The translations under genes and the position numbers were made by a program. A DNA stretch of 6,334 nt, from NCBI GenBank assembly GCA_021781255.1, contig JAJXXG010000813.1, positions 1 through 6,334 on the forward strand, read 5' to 3'. The notes under the pieces were generated by a model, which was given only the letters and a program-made list of their open reading frames with translations, was not told the DNA's origin and searched no databases. This DNA comes from Acidobacteriota bacterium. Lineage in GTDB: Bacteria > Acidobacteriota > Terriglobia > Terriglobales > Acidobacteriaceae. The first letter of the stretch is position 1. The number at the start of each line of letters is the position of its first letter. Below are positions 1-5,065 of the stretch, in pieces.

Positions 1-1
1 G

Positions 2-370
2 ACGCTGATCGCTGAGGCTTCGCAGGCGCTGGCGCGCCTGGATACGTGCCGGTTAGAGGAGCTTGCGCTCTCGTGCCAGGCGCTGAATCGAAGGATGGCG
101 CCCGGAAACGCGGATCTTGATGCGCGCAAGCAACTTGCACACCAGGCGCGGGAGGCGGCAGCCGATATGGCGATATTTGTGCGCGTGCTGGACGCCACGC
201 GGGCCAATCTGCACGTGATGAACCGGCTGCGCGAACTGAGAATGGGGCGCCTGGAGTACAGCGAGCGGCAGGCGCGCGGCGGCACTGGAGCTGGGCCCCC
301 ATTGAAGGGTGGCTCGCAGAGCCGGGGTCGATGGGGTGAGTGTGCGGAGGCCGGGCATGGGGACGATTAA
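2..370 (+). CDS. 3' part of a small helical protein, possibly FlgN-like flagellar chaperone
   Basis: The frame is open from the window edge to the TAA at 368-370, so about 122 C-terminal residues are visible and the start lies outside. The first ~95 residues are Leu/Ala/Arg/Glu-rich with heptad-like spacing and should be alpha-helical. They include a segment reading VRVLDATRANLHVMNRLREL, which resembles the late helix of FlgN-type proteins. FlgN binds FlgK and FlgL in the cytoplasm and delivers them to the flagellar export gate, and it is often encoded next to flgK. The last ~30 residues are Gly/Arg-rich and look disordered. The stop lies 14 nt inside flgK, so translational coupling is likely. 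The FlgN assignment rests mainly on position and helical character; no diagnostic motif is visible. That the frame is coding is more secure than its name. Confidence 0.6.
   Translation, partial: TLIAEASQALARLDTCRLEELALSCQALNRRMAPGNADLDARKQLAHQAREAAADMAIFVRVLDATRANLHVMNRLRELRMGRLEYSERQARGGTGAGPPLKGGSQSRGRWGECAEAGHGDD
346..350 (+). promoter_or_regulatory. Shine-Dalgarno that fixes the flgK start
   Basis: GGAGG lies 6 nt before the ATG at 357. The same frame is open from a GTG at 309, but those 16 extra residues (Arg/Gly-rich) do not resemble the N terminus of any axial flagellar protein, whereas the protein from 357 begins as FlgK should. The site lies inside the preceding gene. Confidence 0.8.
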
Positions 371-1778
371 CTCCGCATTGAGTTTGACGTCGGGAGCACT
401 GGATGCCGATCAAGCGGCTCTGAGCGTGGCGGCCAACAACGTAGCCAACGCCAACACCGCCGGGTACACGGAGGAGACGCCGAACTGGCAGGAGAATCAA
501 CCGATCGAGATCGGGGGGATTTCGGCAGGCGACGGAGTGACCGAGACCGGCGCTACCTCGCAGCGCGACCGAGTGCTGGAGGAGCGGCTCGACCAACAGC
601 AGCAACTCGCATCGGCATCGAGTACGCGGCTGACAGCTCTCAACAATATTCAGGCGTTGTTTACTCCGGATTCAGGCTCGTCCAGTGCGACGGCTGGCGA
701 CATTGGCAGCGACATCACCAGCTTTTTTGACTCGTTTTCGTCGCTGGAGAGCGATCCGACCAATAACGCGCTGCGCGAGCAGGTGCTTTCGTCGGCATCG
801 ACGCTGGCCGGAGACATCTCGAGCGCGGCGAGCAGCCTGAACGCGCAGAGCGCGGCGCTGGATCAGGAGGCATCGGGCGTGGTGGGCCAGGTGAACTCGC
901 TTACGAGTTCCATCGCGCAATTGAATCTTGAAATCCAATCCTCCTCGCCGAACGCCGATGCGGGAACGCTCGAAGATCAGAGGCAGCAGGATCTGAGCCA
1001 GCTTTCGAAGCTGATCGGCATCAACCAGGTGACAACAGAGAATAACGGCCTCTCAATTACCACGACTTCGGGGCAGTTGCTGGTTTCAGAAGGGCAGAAC
1101 TTTCAATTGACCACGGGAACGGTGGACGGAGTCACGGACTTTTTCCTGGCCGGAACCAATATCACCTCGCAATTGGCGACGGGCGGCGGGCAGCTGGGAG
1201 GATACCTGACGGCGCGGGACACGGACATTCCCGGCGCACTGAATTCCCTCGATCAACTAGCGTATGGCATTTCGACGTCGGTGAATGCGCAGAACAATGC
1301 GGGAACCGATCTGGATGGCACGACCGGCAGCGCCGCAAATCCGCTCTACATCTTTAACGAACCCACGCAGGTGGCTGGGAGCGCCGCCAGCATGAGCGTG
1401 GTGATGACGGACCCTAATCAGATTGCGGCGGCAGGCGCAGGGGCTGGGACGGGCGACAACTCGAATGCCACGGCAATGGCGAGTTTGGCCGGCCAGTCGA
1501 TTGTGAATGGACAGATGCCGATCAATTATTACTCCAACTTTGTTTCCACGCTGGGGGCGACGGTGTCTGAGGTGCAGACAGAGAACACGGCGCAGAATGC
1601 CTCGGTGACGCAACTCGAGACGCAGAACAATGCGCTCTCAAGCGTGAATCTGAACGATGAGGCGGCGGCGATGTCGACCCTGGAGAGCAGCTATCAAGCG
1701 GCCTCGCAGGTCTTCACGCTCCTGAACACAATCATGGCCTCGGCGCTCAACCTGGGCGACCAGACGGCGGTGTCGTAA
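357..1778 (+). CDS. flgK: Flagellar hook-associated protein 1 (FlgK, HAP1)
   Basis: This 473-residue protein is the first hook-filament junction protein, exported through the flagellar type III apparatus and assembled on the hook tip before FlgL. The N terminus carries the flagellar rod/hook signature at residues 21-40 (ALSVAANNVANANTAGYTEE). The C terminus has the matching end domain at about residues 430-466, with VNLNDEAAAMSTLESSYQAA and a final Leu-rich helix. The two termini pair in the D0 helical core. The middle is Ser/Thr/Gly/Ala/Asn-rich, typical of the variable outer domains. The protein is shorter than the 547 residues of E. coli FlgK, the shortfall lying in the variable part. No Cys is present and by hand count only one Lys. 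It overlaps the upstream gene by 14 nt and is followed after 134 nt by flgL. No promoter was recognised; expression with the upstream gene is likely. Confidence 0.96.
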   Translation: MGTINSALSLTSGALDADQAALSVAANNVANANTAGYTEETPNWQENQPIEIGGISAGDGVTETGATSQRDRVLEERLDQQQQLASASSTRLTALNNIQALFTPDSGSSSATAGDIGSDITSFFDSFSSLESDPTNNALREQVLSSASTLAGDISSAASSLNAQSAALDQEASGVVGQVNSLTSSIAQLNLEIQSSSPNADAGTLEDQRQQDLSQLSKLIGINQVTTENNGLSITTTSGQLLVSEGQNFQLTTGTVDGVTDFFLAGTNITSQLATGGGQLGGYLTARDTDIPGALNSLDQLAYGISTSVNAQNNAGTDLDGTTGSAANPLYIFNEPTQVAGSAASMSVVMTDPNQIAAAGAGAGTGDNSNATAMASLAGQSIVNGQMPINYYSNFVSTLGATVSEVQTENTAQNASVTQLETQNNALSSVNLNDEAAAMSTLESSYQAASQVFTLLNTIMASALNLGDQTAVS

Positions 1779-1781
1779 CGG

Positions 1782-1816
1782 CAGCTTTTAGCCATTAGCT
1801 CTTAGCTTTTAGCTTC
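1782..1816 (+). repeat. Heptamer array, left arm (five units)
   Basis: Five consecutive 7-bp units are read directly: CAGCTTT, TAGCCAT, TAGCTCT, TAGCTTT, TAGCTTC. The array begins a few bases after the flgK stop codon. It is complementary to the array at 1878-1905. The units differ at one to three positions, so this is a degenerate short tandem repeat and not an exact satellite. Confidence 0.85.
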
Positions 1817-1900
1817 ATTTTGCGGCTGCGGGCTTTCTTTCTCCACCTTGACGGGCTGGGGATTTCGGATTTTGAAGCAGAAGCTAAGAGCTAATAGCTA
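1789..1900 (+). other. Long inverted repeat between flgK and flgL
   Basis: Bases 1789-1808 pair with 1881-1900 over 20 bp with one mismatch (1793 against 1896). Closer to the loop, GCTTCA at 1812-1817 can pair with TGAAGC at 1873-1878. A loop of about 55 nt remains. The stem has no U-run after it, so it does not look like an intrinsic terminator; flgL also starts only 12 nt beyond its foot. The flgL Shine-Dalgarno (AGGAG, 1900-1904) begins at the last paired base. In RNA this could affect flgL translation or protect the transcript, but that is inference. The pairing follows from the facing heptamer arrays. Confidence 0.75.
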
Positions 1901-1905
1901 GGAGC
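1878..1905 (+). repeat. Heptamer array, right arm (four units)
   Basis: Four consecutive 7-bp units: CAGAAGC, TAAGAGC, TAATAGC, TAGGAGC. Read on the other strand they are the TAGCTNT-type repeat of the left arm. The final unit contains AGGAG at 1900-1904, which sits 8 nt before the flgL ATG and is the only good ribosome-binding site for that gene. Confidence 0.8.
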
Positions 1906-1912
1906 GTTTGGT

Positions 1913-2824
1913 ATGCGCGTCGATCCTTTTTACATTACAAATCTGGTGAGTTCGCTCGATCAAACACAGGCGAACGAGCAGCAATTAAGCTCGGAACTGT
2001 CGAGCGGAGTGAGCATCACCTCTCTCAGCCAGAATCCGGTGGGCTCTGGAGAGAATGTGCTGCTGCTCAATCAGATGCAGCAGGACGATTCTTTTACGCA
2101 GAGTTCGAGCCTGGTGACGGGCCAGTTGCAGGTGGCGGATTCAGCGCTGGGCAGCGTGGTAAGTGAGCTGACGCAGGCCATTTCGCTGGCCACGAGCGCC
2201 AACAACGGGACCATGAGCGCTAGCGATGTGCAGTCTGTCGGGAATCAGATTTCGGGGATTCTCGACGAGGTGCAGTCGCTGGCCAACACCAGTTACCAGG
2301 GCCAGTACATCTTTGCCGGCGGACAGACGGGCACGGCGCCGTTTGCTACATCGACGTCTACCACGCCTGCGGTGACTACTTATAACGGCGGCGAGGACGT
2401 GAATTATCTGGAGATGCCGAACGGCCAGAAGATCCAGCTGAATGTGCCGGGCGAACGGATTTTTATGGGCGCGGGCGAGAACAGCGTTTTTGGCGCGCTG
2501 AACGCGCTGGTGGCCGATTATTCGAGCGGCGCAGTCAACACCGCGCAGGCGGTCAGCGACACCGCGGCCCTGAACACGGCATTGAACTACGTTTCAGAGC
2601 AGCGCGTGACCATCGACAACTCCATCACGCAGCTCAGCACAGCCACAAGCGCGGTAACGCAGCAGCGGACGCAGTTGACTGCGGCGCAGACCGACCTGAT
2701 GCAGGCGGACATTCCCACTGTTTCCACGCAGCTTTCTCTGGCAGAGACGCAGCAGACAGCCCTCGAAGATGTGATTGCGCAACTGGAATCGACTTCGAAC
2801 AATCTGTTCAGCAAGCTGCACTAG
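1913..2824 (+). CDS. flgL: Flagellar hook-associated protein 3 (FlgL, HAP3)
   Basis: This 303-residue protein is the second hook-filament junction protein, placed between FlgK and the flagellin filament. It belongs to the flagellin-like superfamily. The N terminus has the helical D0/D1 pattern, with SSGVSITSLSQNPV at residues 30-43 in place of the common SSGKRI..PSDDP motif. The mid-protein FlgL signature is YQGQYIFAGGQTGTAPF from residue 128. The C terminus is a long amphipathic helix rich in Gln, Thr and Leu that ends in LFSKLH. Length is close to the 317 residues of E. coli FlgL. The ATG at 1913 has AGGAG 8 nt upstream. The protein has no Cys and only two Lys. A fliW or csrA gene, which often follows flgL elsewhere, is not present here. 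Confidence 0.95.
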   Translation: MRVDPFYITNLVSSLDQTQANEQQLSSELSSGVSITSLSQNPVGSGENVLLLNQMQQDDSFTQSSSLVTGQLQVADSALGSVVSELTQAISLATSANNGTMSASDVQSVGNQISGILDEVQSLANTSYQGQYIFAGGQTGTAPFATSTSTTPAVTTYNGGEDVNYLEMPNGQKIQLNVPGERIFMGAGENSVFGALNALVADYSSGAVNTAQAVSDTAALNTALNYVSEQRVTIDNSITQLSTATSAVTQQRTQLTAAQTDLMQADIPTVSTQLSLAETQQTALEDVIAQLESTSNNLFSKLH

Positions 2825-2861
2825 CAGTGCTCGCGTTTGGGGCGGCCGGCGGCACATTCTT

Positions 2862-2867
2862 TATACT
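2862..2867 (+). promoter_or_regulatory. Possible -10 element (TATACT)
   Basis: TATACT matches five of six bases of the sigma-70 -10 consensus and lies in the short GC-rich gap after flgL. There is no convincing -35 hexamer at 16-18 nt upstream. A transcript starting about 7 nt downstream would begin almost at the Shine-Dalgarno of the next small gene, giving a very short leader. This is a weak call. Confidence 0.25.
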
Positions 2868-2873
2868 CAAGCC

Positions 2874-2879
2874 AGAGGA
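2874..2879 (+). promoter_or_regulatory. Shine-Dalgarno that points to a TTG start
   Basis: AGAGGA lies 6 nt before the TTG at 2886. The frame itself is open from much further upstream, inside the flgL coding region, but only this start has a well-placed ribosome-binding site, and the sequence before it reads as GC-rich spacer. Confidence 0.5.
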
Positions 2880-2885
2880 ATTTGC

Positions 2886-3119
2886 TTGTTCGCTGCACTG
2901 CGGTTTATATGGAATGCGACGCGCGGGCACAGGCTCGCTCCGTGGCGGAGCGAGTACCTGCGCTGGCGTATGGAGACCTATTCCGGCCAGCGAGCCGAGA
3001 CGCTGACCGCCGGAAGCATGCTTCGGCTTGTGTGGGCGTCGCGTGGGGAGTTCGCGCGTTTTCTTCGCTGGACAGGCCAACTGGAGCGCGAGGCGCATAA
3101 GACAGGGAACAGGCAGTAG
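2886..3119 (+). CDS. Small Trp/Arg-rich protein of unknown function
   Basis: From the TTG at 2886 this frame gives 77 residues ending at TAG 3117-3119. I do not recognise a named family. Five Trp and many Arg occur in aromatic-basic clusters such as LRFIWNATRGHRLAPWRSEY and LRWRMETYSG, then MLRLVWASRGEFARFLRWTG. This looks like a compact, basic, mostly helical protein, possibly one that touches a membrane surface or nucleic acid; no clear transmembrane span is visible. The composition is far from random out-of-frame GC-rich sequence, which supports a real gene. The last five residues (TGNRQ) and the stop codon are encoded within the heptamer array starting at 3103, so the native C terminus may have been altered by the repeats. 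It lies 61 nt after flgL. An overlapping frame at 2837-3100 has no comparable start site or pattern. Confidence 0.6.
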   Translation: MFAALRFIWNATRGHRLAPWRSEYLRWRMETYSGQRAETLTAGSMLRLVWASRGEFARFLRWTGQLEREAHKTGNRQ

Positions 3120-3166
3120 GGAATAGGGAATAGAAAAGCAGGGAATAGGGCAGAGGGAACAGAATT
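3103..3166 (+). repeat. Heptamer array before the VWFA gene (about nine units)
   Basis: Units in order: CAGGGAA, CAGGCAG, TAGGGAA, TAGGGAA, TAGAAAA, one extra G at 3138, CAGGGAA, TAGGGCA, GAGGGAA, and a decayed CAGAATT. The 7-bp register holds throughout apart from the single inserted G. The array starts inside the 3' end of the 77-residue gene, provides its TAG stop codon, and ends one base before the ATG at 3168. The unit GAGGGAA at 3153-3159 is the best Shine-Dalgarno-like sequence available to that gene. Confidence 0.85.
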
Positions 3167-3167
3167 A

Positions 3168-4196
3168 ATGATGAGACTCAGGCTTCCTCTCGTTTTTCTA
3201 CCTTTTATCTTCTTTTCCTTCCTGGCCTCCTCTGCGAGCGCGCAGCAACTGCCTCCGGTTGAGCCGCCCAAGCCGATGCCAGGCGCGCAGACCGAGGCTC
3301 CGAACCTGCGGGTGACGACTACTGAAGTGCTGGTGCCGACGTTGGTGCAGAAGCGCGGCGGCGGCATTCTCTACGGGCTGCGGCCGGACGATTTTGTGCT
3401 GGAAGATAACGGCGTGCCGCAGAAGATTCGTGTGCAGGAGGAGATGGACACGGCGCCGGTGGCGCTTGTGGTGGCCGTGGAATTGGGCGGCGCGAGCGTG
3501 CTGGAGTTTGACAAGCTGGCCAGGATGGGGCCACTGCTCGATGTGTTTCTCTCCGACCCGCGCAGTCAGGTGGCGCTGGTGGGATTCGACTCCGTGCCGC
3601 GTTTGATACAGGACTACACGCACTCCGGCGACCAGGTGAACGCGGAGCTGCAGCAGCTCGAACCCGGCGACGGCGGCGCGGCCATTCTCGACACCGTGAA
3701 TTACGGCGTGACTCTGCTGGAGACGCAGCCCAAGGTGTATCGCCGCGTTCTGCTGCTGATCAGCGAAGAGCGCGACCATGGCAGCAAGCACACCAGGCCG
3801 GTCGAGCTGATCCGCAAAATAGGCGAGTCGGATGTATTGGTGCTGAGCGTGTCCTTCTCGCCCGCCTTGGCGGAGTTAGGGCATGATGTGAAGGACTCCG
3901 GCGAAGACCGGACGATGAACATGGTTTCAGCGCTGTTGATGGCAGTAAAGGCTTTCAAAAAGAATGTGGCCAAGGAGGTGGCGGAGATGAGCGGCGGCGA
4001 GTACACGACGTTTGTGGGCGACAAGCGGTTCGAGGCACGTGTGTTGGGCGCGGCGACGGACGCGCGTAACCGCTATTTGATTACTTTCAGCCCATCGGAT
4101 CCGACGCCGGGGTTGCATACGATTCGCGTACGGACCGCGCAGGACTACGGGGCGCGGATTGTGGCAAGGGCTAATTACTGGCTGGATGCGCAGTGA
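3168..4196 (+). CDS. Secreted VWFA-related protein of the acidobacterial type
   Basis: This 342-residue protein has a signal peptide: basic MMRLR, a hydrophobic core at residues 6-20, and a likely cleavage after ASA at residue 25. A Pro-rich linker follows, then a short beta region with GLRPDDFVLEDNGVPQKI at 70-87, the lead-in typical of the 'VWFA-related Acidobacterial domain' family. A von Willebrand A-like fold spans about 97-310, with core strands at VALVVAVEL (98-106), QVALVGF (134-140) and RVLLLIS (193-199). The C-terminal part RYLITFSPSD.PGLHTIRVR is also typical. The usual MIDAS residues are changed: ELGGAS at 105-110 where DxSxS is expected, GGAAILD at 169-175 where GGTAL.D is common, and SEERD at 199-203 where SDGxD is common. 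Divalent metal binding is therefore doubtful. The family's role is unknown; it acts outside the cytoplasm. ATG 3168 is preferred over 3171 because of spacing to the GAGGGA at 3153. Confidence 0.9.
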   Translation: MMRLRLPLVFLPFIFFSFLASSASAQQLPPVEPPKPMPGAQTEAPNLRVTTTEVLVPTLVQKRGGGILYGLRPDDFVLEDNGVPQKIRVQEEMDTAPVALVVAVELGGASVLEFDKLARMGPLLDVFLSDPRSQVALVGFDSVPRLIQDYTHSGDQVNAELQQLEPGDGGAAILDTVNYGVTLLETQPKVYRRVLLLISEERDHGSKHTRPVELIRKIGESDVLVLSVSFSPALAELGHDVKDSGEDRTMNMVSALLMAVKAFKKNVAKEVAEMSGGEYTTFVGDKRFEARVLGAATDARNRYLITFSPSDPTPGLHTIRVRTAQDYGARIVARANYWLDAQ

Positions 4197-4420
4197 CAGG
4201 GGTCAGGTTTCAGGGGTCAGGGGTCAGAAAGGCAGGGAACGAAGGACTGGCGGGAGAATTAACGAGTGGGCAAGTCAGCGAGCTGGCTAGATTGAGCGGC
4301 GCCGGTGGGCAAGTTCACCACAAACTCCAAAACTGGTTGCGCGAATTCCGGCTGACAATGAGAAACTTCCCTCAGGGGCAAAGGGCTCCGGTTCTCCAGT
4401 GGCTATTGCGGCACGCCTGA
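4193..4420 (+). CDS. Doubtful short ORF overlapping the VWFA stop
   Basis: A GTG at 4193 overlaps the TGA of the VWFA gene (GTGA) and opens a 75-codon frame ending at TGA 4418-4420. Its first ~15 residues are translated from the heptamer array and so cannot be conserved protein. The remainder, with KLQNWLREFRLTMRNF near residues 44-59, is basic and amphipathic but matches no family I know. There is no good Shine-Dalgarno. It may be a decayed gene fragment, a small coupled gene, or simply an open frame in GC-rich DNA. I lean towards non-coding. Confidence 0.2.
   Translation: MTGVRFQGSGVRKAGNEGLAGELTSGQVSELARLSGAGGQVHHKLQNWLREFRLTMRNFPQGQRAPVLQWLLRHA
4197..4239 (+). repeat. Heptamer array after the VWFA gene (six units)
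   Basis: Units in order: CAGGGGT, CAGGTTT, CAGGGGT, CAGGGGT, CAGAAAG, one extra G at 4232, then CAGGGAA. The array starts at the base after the VWFA stop codon. The last 15 bases (4225-4239) match 3131-3145 of the upstream array at 13 of 15 positions, including the extra G that breaks the 7-bp register. Confidence 0.85.
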
Positions 4421-4600
4421 AGCCGAGCTCTTTCAAAACCGATTGATACAACCGGGTCAAGTTTGGAAGTGCGTAGAAGATGAAGAATTTGCAACGTGAT
4501 TCCTCATGCTGCGCGGGTTTCCTGATGGGTGGTGTTCATGGTACTCTCACATTAGACACTGAAGAGTGGACCTGAGAGAAAAAGAGGAGTAATACACGCC
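4240..4600 (+). other. Region without a convincing gene; contains the rpsO leader
   Basis: Apart from the doubtful ORF ending at 4420, these 361 bases have no supported gene. A perfect 10-bp direct repeat (GTGGGCAAGT) occurs at 4266-4275 and 4305-4314, 39 bp apart. The part after 4420 is less GC-rich and should include the rpsO promoter and 5' untranslated region, but no -35/-10 pair stands out. A purine-rich run at 4575-4589 ends in GAGGAG, the rpsO ribosome-binding site. S15 represses its own mRNA in several phyla through unrelated leader structures. I could not define such a structure here beyond a small ACTCT/AGAGT pairing around 4541-4567. Confidence 0.5.
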
Positions 4601-4867
4601 GTGCTGGCGACTCAAAAAAAGACCGACCTGATCGAACGCTTCCGCACCCACGAGACGGACACCGGATCGCCTGAGGTGCAGATCGCAATTCTGAGCGAGC
4701 GGATCAGCGACCTGACCGAACACTTCAAGACCCACAAGAAAGACCATGCTTCACGGCGTGGGTTGTTGATGCTGGTCAGCAAGCGCCGCCGCCTGCTGGA
4801 TTACCTGAAGACGCACGATACGGATCGCTACCGCGACGTGATCGGCAAACTCGGTATCCGCAAATAA
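4601..4867 (+). CDS. rpsO: 30S ribosomal protein S15
   Basis: At 88 residues this matches the usual 88-89 of S15, a primary 16S rRNA-binding protein that contacts the central domain and helps the small subunit platform form. The four-helix pattern is complete. Diagnostic segments are DTGSPEVQ at 20-27, [16 protein letters not shown] at 41-56 and [12 protein letters not shown] at 58-69. The rRNA-contacting residues His41, His45, Asp48 and Ser51 are all present. The start is GTG at 4601, with AGGAG at 4585-4589 about 11 nt upstream, a rather long spacer. No in-frame ATG lies nearby and the homologous N terminus begins here. pnp follows after 198 nt, the conserved rpsO-pnp order seen in many bacteria. 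Confidence 0.98.
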   Translation: MLATQKKTDLIERFRTHETDTGSPEVQIAILSERISDLTEHFKTHKKDHASRRGLLMLVSKRRRLLDYLKTHDTDRYRDVIGKLGIRK

Positions 4868-4916
4868 CCAGAAAGCAAACTTTGAACCGGAAGCATTCAG
4901 ACCGGACATTGGTCGC

Positions 4917-4945
4917 GGTCCCTTTCCGACTCGGAACCCCGGACC
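4917..4945 (+). other. Hairpin 1 in the rpsO-pnp spacer
   Basis: GGTCC (4917-4921) pairs with GGACC (4941-4945), and inside it TTCCG (4924-4928) pairs with CGGAA (4932-4936) across an ACT loop, leaving a small asymmetric internal loop. No U-run follows, so this is not a standard intrinsic terminator. In E. coli the pnp leader has a stem cut by RNase III that underlies PNPase autocontrol; a similar role here is inference. Confidence 0.5.
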
Positions 4946-4953
4946 AAGGCGTA

Positions 4954-4979
4954 CCTGGCGGCCCACAGCGGCTGCCGGG
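4954..4979 (+). other. Hairpin 2 in the rpsO-pnp spacer
   Basis: CCTGGCGGCC (4954-4963) pairs with GGCTGCCGGG (4970-4979) as a 10-bp stem with two G-U pairs and a 6-nt loop (CACAGC). It is GC-rich, stable and not followed by T residues. With hairpin 1 it forms a structured leader about 86 nt before the pnp start. Confidence 0.55.
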
Positions 4980-5065
4980 GCACGCGCACAGGTATCGGCG
5001 GAGCGCACCCCATTGTGCCATTTCCGCACAAGCTTCCCAAGCGAACAAAATGAAACGAGGACATT

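Noticed and set aside
309..356. Upstream GTG start for flgK
   Set aside because: It would add 16 Arg/Gly-rich residues not seen in FlgK, while a GGAGG with good spacing supports ATG 357.
1848..1876. Possible sigma-70 promoter before flgL (TTGACG at 1848)
   Set aside because: The -35 is good, but no hexamer at 16-18 nt resembles TATAAT; the best is TTTGAA. It also lies in the loop and foot of the inverted repeat. No sigma-28 motif was found either.
1789..1900. Intrinsic terminator after flgK
   Set aside because: The stem is long and AT-containing with a ~55-nt loop and no U-run, and flgL starts 12 nt after it, so it is better described as an inverted repeat.
2837..3100. Alternative + frame of 87 codons in the same stretch as the small Trp/Arg-rich gene
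   Set aside because: The competing frame at 2886-3119 has a better ribosome-binding site and a more protein-like pattern of aromatic and basic residues; both are unlikely to be coding.
3103..3166. CRISPR array
   Set aside because: Units are 7 bp with no spacers, and no cas gene is present in the window.
3198..3791. Open frame of 197 codons on the minus strand, rich in His/Arg/Leu
   Set aside because: It is antisense to the VWFA gene, with composition typical of a codon shadow (many His, Arg, Gln) and no domain pattern.
3103..4239. Insertion sequence or composite transposon around the VWFA gene
   Set aside because: The flanking repeats are direct, short and degenerate; no transposase, terminal inverted repeats or target duplication could be seen. 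Recombination between repeats remains possible and is reported as a finding.
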